From Pseudomonas cyclaminis (GTDB lineage: Bacteria > Pseudomonadota > Gammaproteobacteria > Pseudomonadales > Pseudomonadaceae), in NCBI RefSeq assembly GCF_015163715.1, contig NZ_JADDUM010000023.1, positions 1 through 34,740 on the forward strand: a stretch of 34,740 bases of DNA. The letters are read 5' to 3'. The first letter of the stretch is position 1; the number at the start of each line of letters is the position of its first letter. Below the pieces are notes generated by a model. It had not been told where the DNA came from. It saw only the letters and a program-made list of their open reading frames with translations, and did no database searches. The translations under genes and the position numbers were made by a program. Below, in pieces: positions 25,409 through 34,666 of the stretch.

Positions 25409-27913
25409 CTAGCGGGTTTCTTCAGGCTCATCCGGTTGTTCGGCTGCGCCATCGACACGATGCAGGGCCACCTGGCGGATCGACAGGCGAATCTCGGCCG
25501 GCAACACACGTTTGGCCGCGCCTTCTGCCAGCTCGCCGAGCAGATCGTGATAGCTCAATTTGCCGGCCTCGTCGCGGCGCAGCACATCTTGCTCCAGCAA
25601 TGTCTGGATAAAATGTCGGAAAAGGCTCTTGTCGAAGAACTCCGGCGCATTGAGACCGTGCAGGATCGACAGGCGCTGGGCCATGATCGTGCACAGGTCT
25701 TCGAGCTCTTCGGCGCTGATGCTGTTCTGGCCGCTGTTGAGCAGCAGCGAGATCGCCATGTAGAAGCGTTGCAGGGTCTGGGCGATGCTCTTGGACAGCA
25801 GCGTCAGCAGCACAAAGTGCCGCGAGCTTGGCGCGGGGCGCAGGTATACGTTGTTTTCGAAGCGCAGCAGGCCTTGTTCGACAAAGGCTTCCAGCCACTG
25901 GTCAACGACTGTGTCCAGCTCTTCCAGCGACCAGCGGATGAACAGTTCCGATTGCAGGTACGGATACAGCGCGTGGGTGTAGCGCAAAATCTGTTCGCGG
26001 CTCATCCGCGAGCTGCTTTGGAAGAAGCTCGCCAGCAGCGCCGGCAGGGCGAAGATGTGCAGCACGTTGTTGCGGTAGTAGGTCATCAGGACGGCGTTCT
26101 GCTCGTCCAGATACACAATCTTGCCGAGGGCGTCAGTCTGTTCCGACAGCAGGTCCATGTCCTTGACGTGCTTGATCAGCGCCAGGCCATCACCCTCGGG
26201 CAGGGTGGTGTGGGGCGAGTAAGGCACGCGGCGCAGCAACGCCAGGTACAGGTCCAGCTGGCGGGCCATGGCCTGTTCGTCGAGGGCCAGGCGTGTGGTG
26301 GACAGCAGCGCCAGGGCCACCAGGTTGACCGGGTTCACCGCCGCCGCTTCGTTCAAATGGCGGGCCACCCGTTCGCCGAGGCGGTTGGTGGTTTCGTTGA
26401 GCCACGCCGGCTTGTAGTTCGGCCCCAGCTCCTGGGTGCGCCAGTCGGGTTGTTCGCCGTCGAGGAATTCCGCCAGCTTGATCGGCTCGCCGAAGTTGAC
26501 CGCGACCTGGCCAAACCGCTGCTTGAGCGCGCCGACCACTTTGAAAATATCGAAGATCGACTCTTTCTTCTTGCTCGCGCCGCGCAGTTCGCCCAGGTAG
26601 GTGCGGCCTTCGAGCACACGCTCATAGCCGATATACACCGGCACGAACACGATCGGCATGCGCGAAGAACGCAGGAAGCTGCGCAGGGTAATCGCGAGCA
26701 TCCCGGTCTTTGGCTGCAACATGCGCCCGGTGCGTGAGCGTCCGCCTTCGACGAAGTACTCCACCGGGAAACCCTTGGTGAACAGGGTGTGCAGGTATTC
26801 GTTGAACACCGAGGTGTACAGCGGGTTGCCCTTGAAGGTGCGGCGCATGAAAAACGCCCCGCCACGGCGCAGCAGACTGCCGATCACCGGCATGTTCAGG
26901 TTGATGCCCGCGGCGATATGCGGCGGGGTCAGACCGTTCTTGAACAGCAGGTAGGACAGCAGCAGGTAGTCGATATGGCTGCGGTGGCAAGGCACGTAAA
27001 TCACCTCGTAGCCTTGGGCAACCTTTTGCACACCTTCGACATTATTGACCTTGATGCCGTCGTAGATCTTGTTCCAGAACCAACTCAGCACCACTTCCAG
27101 GAAGCGGATCGCGGTGTAGGTGTAATCCGAGGCGATTTCGTTGCCGTAGCGCAGGGCCAGGGCCTTGGCTTTTTCCGGGCTGATTTTTTCCCGTTCGGCT
27201 TCATCCAGAATGGCCTGGCGCACCAACGGCATATTCACCAGACCCTTGACCAGATTGCGCCGGTGGGACAGGTCGGGGCCGATCACGGCGGTCTTCAGGT
27301 TACGAAAGTGCACACGCAGGATGCGCTGGGCCATGCGCACGGTGCGTTCGTGCCCTTTATTGTGCTCGATCAACTCACGCAGGTTGATGGGCGCGGAGAA
27401 TTGCACACGGGTCTTGCGACCCAGAATCAGGATGCTCAACAACCGACGTAGACGGCCGGTGACGGCCCAGCTGTCGGCAAACAGCAGTTTCCAAGGGCTC
27501 GACTCGCTCGCCGGGGTTTGCCCCCAGAACACGCTGACCGGAATGATTTGTGCATTCTCTTCGGCGTGTTCGCTCAGGGTATTGACCAGGCGGGTCAGGG
27601 TCGGCGGTGCGCCGCGCTTGTCCTGGCGGCCGAGCCAGTCCGGCTCCGGCGTGAGGTAGAAGAACGCCGCCGGTTCCATCAACGGGCCGACGGAGACTGG
27701 CAGCACCGGGCGCGGCAGGCCGGCCTTGGTGCACTCGGCATCGACCACGGCCAGTTCGGTGAGAGAGGGCGATTGCAGGACGTAGAACACCGGCCGGCTG
27801 CGGTCCAGGTTGAGGGTAAGGGACGACTGGTTGATCGTCTCCGAGCGAACCCAGAGGTACAACAGTCGGCGCAAGGTGCCAAACACCAGACGGCGGAACG
27901 GGGAGCGGGTCAT
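25409..27913 (-). CDS. plsB: Glycerol-3-phosphate 1-O-acyltransferase
   Basis: PlsB transfers an acyl chain from acyl-CoA or acyl-ACP to position 1 of sn-glycerol-3-phosphate, the first step of phospholipid synthesis at the inner membrane. The 834-residue length is typical. The catalytic HX4D motif is His310-Asp315 in [14 protein letters not shown]. Further acyltransferase blocks are [14 protein letters not shown] (345-358), the glycerol-phosphate-binding EGGRSRTGR (389-397) and [13 protein letters not shown] (about 415-430). It heads a minus-strand unit with ybaY-like and DUF4197 genes and is divergent from the cold-shock gene. Confidence 0.97.
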   Translation of the reverse strand: MTRSPFRRLVFGTLRRLLYLWVRSETINQSSLTLNLDRSRPVFYVLQSPSLTELAVVDAECTKAGLPRPVLPVSVGPLMEPAAFFYLTPEPDWLGRQDKRGAPPTLTRLVNTLSEHAEENAQIIPVSVFWGQTPASESSPWKLLFADSWAVTGRLRRLLSILILGRKTRVQFSAPINLRELIEHNKGHERTVRMAQRILRVHFRNLKTAVIGPDLSHRRNLVKGLVNMPLVRQAILDEAEREKISPEKAKALALRYGNEIASDYTYTAIRFLEVVLSWFWNKIYDGIKVNNVEGVQKVAQGYEVIYVPCHRSHIDYLLLSYLLFKNGLTPPHIAAGINLNMPVIGSLLRRGGAFFMRRTFKGNPLYTSVFNEYLHTLFTKGFPVEYFVEGGRSRTGRMLQPKTGMLAITLRSFLRSSRMPIVFVPVYIGYERVLEGRTYLGELRGASKKKESIFDIFKVVGALKQRFGQVAVNFGEPIKLAEFLDGEQPDWRTQELGPNYKPAWLNETTNRLGERVARHLNEAAAVNPVNLVALALLSTTRLALDEQAMARQLDLYLALLRRVPYSPHTTLPEGDGLALIKHVKDMDLLSEQTDALGKIVYLDEQNAVLMTYYRNNVLHIFALPALLASFFQSSSRMSREQILRYTHALYPYLQSELFIRWSLEELDTVVDQWLEAFVEQGLLRFENNVYLRPAPSSRHFVLLTLLSKSIAQTLQRFYMAISLLLNSGQNSISAEELEDLCTIMAQRLSILHGLNAPEFFDKSLFRHFIQTLLEQDVLRRDEAGKLSYHDLLGELAEGAAKRVLPAEIRLSIRQVALHRVDGAAEQPDEPEETR

Positions 27914-28013
27914 AGGCGAGCTGCTTGAAGTGGAAAAAACCGAGCAGGCGCTCGGGCGGGTAGTGTGCCGTATTCGCCGAAAATCGGCAAAAAAGCAGCG
28001 AAGTAAACTTGAG

Positions 28014-28041
28014 TTGATCGCTTTTGAGCCTGTCTTATACT
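28014..28041 (+). promoter_or_regulatory. Sigma-70-like promoter of the cold-shock gene
   Basis: TTGATC (28014-28019), a 16-nt spacer and TATACT (28036-28041) lie about 50 bases upstream of the start codon. This leaves an A-rich leader of roughly 50 bases (CAACAATAAAAAAACG) before the ribosome-binding site. Leaders of cold-shock mRNAs often act in cold-induced translation; that role here is inferred. Confidence 0.55.
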
Positions 28042-28097
28042 CGGCAGTTCAACGCAACCAACTCAACAATAAAAAAACGTACGTGGGAGTAACACAG

Positions 28098-28307
28098 ATG
28101 GCAACGCGCGAAACCGGCAATGTGAAGTGGTTCAATGACGCAAAGGGTTATGGCTTTATTCAGCGTGAAGATGGCAAGGATGTGTTTGTGCACTACCGTG
28201 CGATTCGCGGTGATGGCCACCGTTCCCTGGCCGAGGGCCAGCAGGTGGAGTACGCCGTGGTGACCGGCGAGAAAGGGTTGCAGGCGGAGGATGTGGTTGG
28301 CCTGTAG
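28098..28307 (+). CDS. Cold-shock domain protein
   Basis: The 69-residue single cold-shock-domain protein binds single-stranded RNA and DNA and acts as an RNA chaperone or antiterminator. RNP1 is KGYGFIQ (residues 16-22) and RNP2 is VFVHY (29-33); the family's usual FVHF has Tyr in place of the last Phe. GGGAG lies 8 bases before ATG 28098, and the upstream extension of that frame is not coding. It is divergent from plsB and convergent with the minus-strand gene at 28383. Whether it is cold-induced or constitutive cannot be told. Confidence 0.95.
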   Translation: MATRETGNVKWFNDAKGYGFIQREDGKDVFVHYRAIRGDGHRSLAEGQQVEYAVVTGEKGLQAEDVVGL

Positions 28308-28309
28308 GC

Positions 28310-28379
28310 CAAGCTGCAAGCTTCAAGCTTCCAGCTACAAGCTGCAAGCACTTAGACTTGCAGCTTGCAGCTTGTAGCT
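28310..28379. repeat. AGCTTGCAGCTTGTAGCT-type inverted repeat between convergent genes
   Basis: AGCTACAAGCTGCAAG (28333-28348) is perfectly mirrored by CTTGCAGCTTGTAGCT (28364-28379) with a 15-base loop. A further degenerate AAGCTGCAAGCTTCAAGCTT unit precedes it (28311-28330). Related single-sided copies lie at 9310 and 33761. It sits exactly between two convergent genes, so the long hairpin may end both transcripts, although no T tract follows. Confidence 0.8.
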
Positions 28380-28382
28380 GCC

Positions 28383-28760
28383 CTAAGCTGTCTTCCAAGT
28401 GATCTGCTCTTCACCGTCTGCGCTGATGCGAATCCAGGTGTCGGCACTTTCCTCACCTTCTTCCTCGACCCACGTCCCCGGCGCGCAGCGCACTTCGACG
28501 TTCAGCGCAGCAAATGCGGCGCGGGCGCAGGCGATGTCGTCGTCCCACGGGGTCTGGTCACTTTCCAGGTAGAGGCTGTTCCACTTGCCTACCGCTTTGG
28601 GCAACCAGGTGACTGGCACATCGCCGGCCTTGCACTTGTAGGTCTGGCCTCGCTGGACCCAGTCGGTGCAAGGGCCCAACGCTGCGCCCAGCCACGCGGC
28701 AATGGCTTTGTAGTCGACGTCGGCGTCCTTCAGGTAAATCTCGATATCAGGTTGGCGCAT
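28383..28760 (-). CDS. Small conserved protein, function unknown
   Basis: The 125-residue cytoplasmic protein starts at the ATG at 28760, with GAGGA 7 bases upstream; the extension to 28793 is unsupported. It is acidic and Trp-rich (PDIEIYLKDADVDYKAIAAW at residues 4-23, then TDW, VTWLP, WNSLY, TPWDDD). I recognise no domain or active site. It lies downstream of rlmA on the same strand (54-base gap), a pairing I recall from other pseudomonads (PA1160-PA1161 region), which supports its being real. Confidence 0.82.
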   Translation of the reverse strand: MRQPDIEIYLKDADVDYKAIAAWLGAALGPCTDWVQRGQTYKCKAGDVPVTWLPKAVGKWNSLYLESDQTPWDDDIACARAAFAALNVEVRCAPGTWVEEEGEESADTWIRISADGEEQITWKTA

Positions 28761-28814
28761 GGATATTCCTCGTTGCGGGATTCGAAAATCCATTCGCGGA
28801 AGCTTAAAAGTCGG

Positions 28815-29624
28815 TTATTGAAGCACGAAATAGTCATAGCGCATCGACACAGTGACCAGCAGCGGCTCGGCGGCCTCGATCACTTCTGCGCGGCGCTCGG
28901 CGCTGGCACGCCAGCCGTGTGGCGTCATGGCAAGCAGGTTGGCGCGATCCTGGGGTTCGGCGAGGCTCAGGGTGAACTCCAGGGTTTCGCTGTGCGCCAG
29001 GCTCATGCCGTCGGGCACCAGGGCCAGGTGCTTGTCGTCGGTGTATTCACGCACTTCGTCGTACAGGCGCTCGCGCAGTTCCATCAGGTGGCCACGTGTA
29101 GGACCGACCTTCATCAAGCCGCCGCCGGGGCTGAGCAGGCGCTTGGCTTCTGCCCAATCCAATGGACTGAAAACACTGGCGAGAAACTGGCAACTGTCTG
29201 ACGCCAACGGCACGCGGGCCATACTGGCGATCAACCAGGTCAGCGCCGGGTTGCGCTTGCACGCACGCTTGACCGCTTCCTTGGAAATATCCAGGGCATA
29301 GCCGTCGGCATGGGGCAGGGCGTCGGCAATCTGCGCGGTGTAGTAACCCTCGCCACAGCCGATGTCGACCCAGCGCTGCGGCGCGCGTTCAGCGGCCAGC
29401 TCGGCCAGGCGCCTGGCCACGGGCGCGTAGTGCCCGGCGTTGAGGAAGTCGCGGCGCGCTTCGACCATCGCCAGGTTATCGCCCGGATCGCGGCTGTTCT
29501 TGTGCTGCACCGGCAGCAGGTTCAGGTAACCCTGGCGAGCCCGGTCGAAACGGTGCCCGGCCGGGCACGCCACGCCATTGTCTACCGCGTTGAGCGGGGC
29601 GCTGCAAATGGGGCAGGCGAGCAT
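28815..29624 (-). CDS. rlmA: 23S rRNA (guanine-N1)-methyltransferase RlmA
   Basis: The 269-residue enzyme methylates N1 of G745 of 23S rRNA in the E. coli-type RlmA(I) group. The N-terminal zinc finger ligands are Cys4, Cys7, Cys20 and His24. The conserved RQGYLNLLPVQ follows at 30-40 and the SAM-binding VDIGCGEG lies at 86-93. The ATG at 29624 overlaps the dapE stop as TGATG on the minus strand, so translation is coupled to dapE. The related RlmA(II) of Gram-positives methylates G748, and the Pseudomonas context favours type I. Confidence 0.93.
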   Translation of the reverse strand: MLACPICSAPLNAVDNGVACPAGHRFDRARQGYLNLLPVQHKNSRDPGDNLAMVEARRDFLNAGHYAPVARRLAELAAERAPQRWVDIGCGEGYYTAQIADALPHADGYALDISKEAVKRACKRNPALTWLIASMARVPLASDSCQFLASVFSPLDWAEAKRLLSPGGGLMKVGPTRGHLMELRERLYDEVREYTDDKHLALVPDGMSLAHSETLEFTLSLAEPQDRANLLAMTPHGWRASAERRAEVIEAAEPLLVTVSMRYDYFVLQ

Positions 29625-30775
29625 CAGGCGAGCAACTTGATCAGGGTCTGGTAGTAGATTTCGGTCAGCACATCGAGGTCGCTGGCGAGGATGCGCTCGT
29701 TGACCTGATGGATTGTCGCGTTGACCGGGCCCAGCTCGACCACCTGAGTACCGAGGGTGGCAATGAAACGGCCATCCGACGTCCCGCCGCTGGTGGACGC
29801 CTGTGTCTCGCGACCGGTAATCGCCTTGATGCTGGCGGACACCGCATCGAGCAAGGCGCCCGGTTCAGTGAGGAACGGCAGGCCCGACAGCGCCCACTCC
29901 ACATGCCAGTCCAGGCCATGTTTGTCGAGGATCGCCGCAACGCGCTGCTGCAGGCCTTCGACGGTGGACTCGGTGGAAAAACGGAAGTTGAACACCGCCG
30001 TCAGGTCACCGGGAATCACGTTGGTGGCGCCGGTGCCGGAATTGAGGTTGGAGATCTGGAAGCTGGTCGGCGGGAAGAACGTGTTGCCGTCGTCCCAATG
30101 CTCGGCGGCCAATTCCGCCAGGGCCGGTGCGGCCAGGTGGATCGGGTTCTTCGCCAGGTGCGGGTAGGCCACGTGCCCTTGCACGCCGCGCACGGTCAGG
30201 GTCGCGCCGAGGGAGCCGCGACGGCCGTTCTTGACCACATCACCGACCAGCGTCGTGCTCGACGGTTCGCCGACGATGCACCAGTCCAGGCGCTCCTTGC
30301 GGGCGGCCAGGCGCTCGATCACGGCCTTGGTGCCGTGGTGCGCCGGGCCTTCTTCGTCGCTGGTGATCAGGAAAGCCACCGAGCCCTTGTGGTCCGGGTA
30401 ATCGGTGACGAAACGCTCGGCTGCCACCAGCATCGCGGCCAGGCTGCCTTTCATGTCCGCCGCGCCACGCCCGCAGAGCATGCCGTTTTCGTCGATCAGC
30501 GCGTCGAACGGATCGTTCTGCCAGGCTTGCACCGGGCCGGTCGGCACCACGTCGGTGTGACCGGCGAAGCACAGCACCGGGCCTTCGTGCTTGCCGTGGG
30601 TGGCCCAGAAGTTGTCCACCTCGAAGATGCGCATCGGCTCCAGCGCAAAACCGGCGTCGCCCAGACGCTGCATCATCAGCTTCTGGCAATCGGCGTCGAT
30701 CGGCGTGACCGAGGGGCGACGGATCAGGTCGATGGCAAGTTGAAGGGTCGGCGAAAGGTCGGCATGGGCCGTCAT
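29624..30775 (-). CDS. dapE: Succinyl-diaminopimelate desuccinylase
   Basis: DapE hydrolyses N-succinyl-LL-diaminopimelate to LL-diaminopimelate and succinate, for lysine and peptidoglycan synthesis. The 383-residue M20-family enzyme has metal-binding GHTDVVPTG (His73, Asp75), [10 protein letters not shown] (bridging Asp107) and SDEEG (catalytic and metal Glu141/142). The start is set at the ATG at 30775 (MTAHADLSP), where CGGAG lies about 7 bases upstream. The frame stays open to 31018, but that part covers a REP doublet and is not coding. Confidence 0.97.
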   Translation of the reverse strand: MTAHADLSPTLQLAIDLIRRPSVTPIDADCQKLMMQRLGDAGFALEPMRIFEVDNFWATHGKHEGPVLCFAGHTDVVPTGPVQAWQNDPFDALIDENGMLCGRGAADMKGSLAAMLVAAERFVTDYPDHKGSVAFLITSDEEGPAHHGTKAVIERLAARKERLDWCIVGEPSSTTLVGDVVKNGRRGSLGATLTVRGVQGHVAYPHLAKNPIHLAAPALAELAAEHWDDGNTFFPPTSFQISNLNSGTGATNVIPGDLTAVFNFRFSTESTVEGLQQRVAAILDKHGLDWHVEWALSGLPFLTEPGALLDAVSASIKAITGRETQASTSGGTSDGRFIATLGTQVVELGPVNATIHQVNERILASDLDVLTEIYYQTLIKLLA

Positions 30776-30836
30776 GGGAAAACTCCGGAAGCGTGTAATG
30801 GGCGCAGGACGAATGTGCTGAAACGGCGCAGATTCA

Positions 30837-30928
30837 ATGTGGCAGGGGGCTTGCCCCCGATGGCGGTGTATCAGCAACAAATTAGCTGACTGACACGCTG
30901 CTATCGGGGGCAAGCCCCCCTCCCACAT
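30837..30928. repeat. REP doublet (REPIN) between ndvB and dapE
   Basis: Two REP copies in opposite orientation face each other. TGTGGCAGGGGGCTTGCCCC (then CGAT) lies at about 30838-30861 and ATCGGGGGCAAGCCCCCCTC (then CCACA) at about 30903-30927, with TCAG/CTGA arms between them. This is the doublet type mobilised by RAYT transposases in P. fluorescens. Confidence 0.88.
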
Positions 30929-30978
30929 AAGACAATCGGTGCTTGCCTGATCCAACAAAACGGCCGTTATCTTATAGC

Positions 30979-31004
30979 AAAACGGCGACCAGAGGCCGCC
31001 GTTT
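30979..31004 (-). terminator. Probable terminator of ndvB
   Basis: AAACGGCG (30980-30987) pairs with CGCCGTTT (30997-31004) around a 9-base loop. Read on the minus strand it lies 18 bases after the ndvB stop and is followed by TTTTG. Confidence 0.6.
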
Positions 31005-31022
31005 AGTGCATTGCGCAAGTTT

Positions 31023-33613
31023 TTACGCCGCAGGCGCAGGCTCAGGCGCCGCTACCGGTTTGGGCAGTGACGACAGGAACGCCATGATCAACGCCGCCAC
31101 ATACGGCAGCGACTGCACCAGCAGCATCACCACCCAGAAGCGGATGTCATTGCTTGGCAGGCCCTGCACCAGGTAGATCCCCAGTGCCGCGCCCCACAAC
31201 AGCAGCATGATGAACATTTCTTCGCGGGCTTCGGAAATCGCGACCCAGAAGCCGTGGTTATCCGCGTTTTTCGGTGTACGAAAGAACGGAATACTGGTGG
31301 TGAAGAAACCGTACAGCACCGCCTTGGCGATGGTGTGGGACAACGCCAGGCCTGCCAGGGCCGCGCAGAACGCGTCCTTGAGGTTCACGCCCACCGCACG
31401 GCGGTACAGGAAGATGATCTTGCCCACCTTGAACACGAACAGCGCCAACGGCGGGATCGCGAAAATCAGCAACGGCGGGTCGACCGCGTCGGCACGATGA
31501 TCATCGCCGCCGACCACAACAGCGCGCCGACGGTGAAGAAGATGTTCATGCCGTCCGCCACCCACGGCAACCAGCCCGCAAGGAAGTGGTAGCGCTGGCC
31601 GCGGGTCAGCTCGGTGTCCTTGCCGCGCAGCAGGCTGGCGGTGTGACGCTTGATGATCTGGATCGCACCGTAGGCCCAGCGGAAACGCTGTTTCTTGAAG
31701 TCGATAAAGGTATCGGGCATCAGGCCCTTGCCGTAGCTGTCGTGGTAATACGCCGCCGACAGGCCTTTCTCGAACACGCGCAGGCCCAGTTCGGCGTCTT
31801 CGCAGATGCACCAGTCGGCCCAGCCGAGTTCTTCGAGCACCGAGCGACGGGTCATGGTCATGGTGCCGTGCTGGATGATCGCATCGCGATCGTTACGGGT
31901 GACCATGCCGATATGGAAGAAGCCTTTGTATTCCGCGTAGCAGAGCTTCTTGAAGGTACTTTCGTTCTGGTCGCGGTAATCCTGGGGCGACTGCACCACG
32001 GCGATTTTCGGGTCGGCGAAGTGCGGCACCATGTGCTTGAGCCAGTTCGGCGACACGCAGTAATCCGAGTCGATCACCGCGATCACTTCGGCATCCTTGG
32101 CGGTGTGCGGGATCAGGTAGTTCAGCGCGCCGCCCTTGAAACCGGCCAGGGGCGCGACGTGGAAGAACTTGAAGCGCGGGCCGAGGGTTTCGCAGTAATC
32201 GCGCACCGGCTCCCAAACCGCCGGGTCCTTGGTGTTGTTGTCGATGATCAGGACTTCATAGTCCGGGTAATCGAGGGCTGCCAAGGCGTCGAGGGTCTGT
32301 TTGACCATCTCCGGCGGCTCGTTGTAGCACGGCACATGGATCGACACTTTCGGGCGGTAGTCCGAATCCCCTTCGACCGGCAGGAATTCACGACGACGCT
32401 TGTGGGTCCAGACAGCTTCGGCCAGTTCATGGGCCTCGGTCAGCAACACGATAAACACGCCGAGGGCGCCGAGCGCCAGGAGGATACCCACGGTGACACT
32501 GAACCAAGTGCTGTATTGCTGGCTGTAGTCGTAGCCGATCCACACCAGTACCGAGCCGCACAGGAACGCGATAAAGGTCAGGAAGGTCCGGCCACGCTGG
32601 CGCAGGGCCGAGCCGTCGATCATCAGCAAGGTCAGGGAGAGCAGTGCCAGCACCACCGAACCGATGGCCAGCACGCGCCATTGCGGGATGGCGACGACAG
32701 GCCCTTCAAAGTTGAATTTCTGCTGGCGTGCGGCGTTGAAAACGCCCCAATAAGCGCCGGCGGAGCCTTCATCGCTGACTTTCCACGGCTGGTCGAACGC
32801 TTCGATCACAAAGTAGTTGTAGCCCTGGCGATTGAGCTTGTTGACCAGCGTGCGCAGGTAAATCGCCTGGTCTGCCGGGGATGTTTCGTTACCCCCGCGC
32901 ATACGTCCGTTGCTCGGCCAGCCAATTTCCGACAGCAGCAGCGGCTTTTTCGGGAAGAGTTTTTTCAGGTCCTTGGCCCGATCCAGTACGTACTGGCCAG
33001 CCTTGTCCATGGGGATGTATTCCCAGAACGGCAGGATGTGCGCGGCGATCAGATCGACGTGCTTGGCCAGTTGCGGGTTCTTTTCCCAGATGTGCCACTG
33101 CTCGGAGGTGGTCACCGGTACTTTCACCGCTGCGCGCACCCGGTCCAGCAGCACGATCAGCGCTTCAGGGGTGATTTCTTCACGGAACAGCGCTTCGTTG
33201 CCGACCACCACGCGCACGACACTGCGCGAACTGTTGGCGATCTCAATGGCACGCTGGATCTCGCGCTCGTTGCGCTCCAGGTCCGGGCTGATCCAGATTC
33301 CCAGGGTGACGCGCAAGCCAAACTCTTCCGCCAGCTTGGGGATATCCCCCAAGGTGCCGTCGACCGAGTAGGTACGGATGTTGTCCGTCAGCTTGCTCAT
33401 GATCTCCAGGTCACGACGCATCTGCTCGTCCGTGGGGTACTGGTCTTTTTGCGGGAACTGGCCTTGCTGGAACGGCGAGTAGGAAAAACCGGAGATTTGC
33501 TCAGGCCAGTTGGGAGCAGTGACCGGGCGGTTGACCAGCGCCCAGAAGCCGGTGAACAGCGCGGCAATTGCCAGCACGATCACCAGGTTGAGTCCAAATT
33601 TACGCGATGCCAT
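31023..33613 (-). pseudogene. ndvB: NdvB-type GH17-GT2 glucan synthase (frameshifted as sequenced)
   Basis: This inner-membrane bifunctional protein is predicted to make periplasmic beta-glucans; P. aeruginosa NdvB (863 residues as I recall) makes cyclic beta-1,3-glucans linked to biofilm tolerance. From the ATG at 33613: a transmembrane helix (9-27); a GH17 domain with acid/base Glu140 in VVGNEAL and nucleophile Glu229 in LLSEIGWPSNG; helices (about 313-395); and a GT2 domain with DSD (515-517), ED (605-606) and QRFRW (642-646). Near 31484-31486, after MIIVPTR, the frame is lost. The last ~154 residues (DPPLLIFAIPPLALF onward) read in another frame. One missing base restores 863 residues. 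Confidence 0.9.
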
Positions 33614-33760
33614 GGTTATGTCGGGTTCCAAAGGGTGTGGAACGAAAAGAGGTGTCGGCCTGCACCGAACGGCGCGCATCCTACACCGGCCTTTCCCCGA
33701 GCGTACAGCAGACAGAGAAAAGCCGGACGTTAGTCAGCGAAAGACCATCTAAGTTCTTTA

Positions 33761-33797
33761 CTTGTAGCTTGAAGCTTCGAACTTGTCGCTGCGTAGC
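33761..33797. repeat. Third copy of the AGCTTGTAGCTTG-type repeat, upstream of tcdA
   Basis: ACTTGTAGCTTGAAGCTTCGAACTTGTCGCTGC (about 33760-33792) is a degenerate run of the same unit as at 28310-28379. TATAAT at 33800-33805 just beyond it is a likely -10 for tcdA, with a poor -35 (TTCGAA 33776-33781, 18-nt spacer), so the repeat may supply or disturb the promoter. Confidence 0.5.
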
Positions 33798-33831
33798 CCT
33801 ATAATGCGCGCCGGTTTTTGGGGTAATGGTC

Positions 33832-34641
33832 ATGAGTACAGAAGATCCGCGGTTTGCAGGCGTCGCCCGCTTGTATGGCATTGAAGGCCTGGAACGCTTG
33901 AAAGCGGCCCATGTGGCGATCGTCGGCGTCGGCGGCGTGGGCTCCTGGGCGGCGGAAGCCATGGCCCGCTGTGGGGTCGGCGAGATTTCGCTGTTTGACC
34001 TGGACGATGTCTGCGTCAGCAACAGCAATCGCCAACTGCACGCCCTGGACAGCACCGTGGGCAAGCCCAAGGTCGAGGTAATGGCCGAGCGCCTGCGCGG
34101 CATCAACCCGGACTGCACCGTGCACGCGGTGGCGGACTTCGTGACCCGCGACACCATGGCCGAATACATCACGCCGAACATTGATTGCGTGATCGACTGC
34201 ATCGACGCCGTCAACGCCAAGGCCGCGCTGATTGCCTGGTGCAAGCGTCGCAAGATCCAGATCATCACCACCGGTGGCGCCGGCGGGCAGATTGATCCGA
34301 CACTGATCCAGGTGTGCGACCTGAACCGAACCTTCAACGACCCCCTGGCCTCGAAGGTGCGTTCCACCCTGCGCCGTGACTACAATTTTTCCCGCACCGT
34401 GACCCGCCATTACAGCGTGCCGTGCGTGTTTTCCACCGAGCAGCTGCGCTATCCCAAGCCGGACGGCAGCATCTGTTTGCAGAAAAGTTTTGTGGGTGAT
34501 GGGGTGAAGCTGGACTGCGCCGGTGGGTTTGGCGCGGTGATGATGGTCACGGCCACGTTCGGTATGGTGGCGGCGACCAAGGCGGTGGACAAGATTGTGG
34601 CTGGGGTGCGTAGACCGTCCGAGCGGGTAAAGCCCGACTGA
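33832..34641 (+). CDS. tcdA: tRNA threonylcarbamoyladenosine dehydratase
   Basis: TcdA (CsdL/YgdL) is an E1-like ATP-dependent dehydratase that cyclises t6A37 to ct6A in tRNA. The 269-residue protein has the nucleotide-binding GVGGVGSW (32-39), then DLDDVCVSNSNRQLHAL and VIDCIDAVNAKAAL, typical of the ThiF/MoeB/TcdA fold. ATG 33832 is chosen because GGGG (33820-33823) lies 8 bases upstream; ATG 33826 is too close to it. A weak hairpin (AAAGCCC/GGGCTTT, 34629-34654) spans the stop. TsaB, which helps make the t6A substrate, is encoded 20 kb upstream but not in the same operon. Confidence 0.95.
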   Translation: MSTEDPRFAGVARLYGIEGLERLKAAHVAIVGVGGVGSWAAEAMARCGVGEISLFDLDDVCVSNSNRQLHALDSTVGKPKVEVMAERLRGINPDCTVHAVADFVTRDTMAEYITPNIDCVIDCIDAVNAKAALIAWCKRRKIQIITTGGAGGQIDPTLIQVCDLNRTFNDPLASKVRSTLRRDYNFSRTVTRHYSVPCVFSTEQLRYPKPDGSICLQKSFVGDGVKLDCAGGFGAVMMVTATFGMVAATKAVDKIVAGVRRPSERVKPD

Positions 34642-34666
34642 ATCTCAGGGCTTTACACAGTTCAAA

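Noticed and set aside
25088..26737. 549-aa ORF opposite plsB
   Set aside because: Antisense frame running across plsB and ybaY; no domain.
30776..31018. N-terminal 81-residue extension of dapE
   Set aside because: The extension lies over a REP doublet and a terminator; the ATG at 30775 has a good ribosome-binding site and gives the normal length.
31586..33733. 715-aa ORF opposite ndvB
   Set aside because: Shadow of ndvB, which shows intact GH17 and GT2 catalytic motifs on the minus strand.
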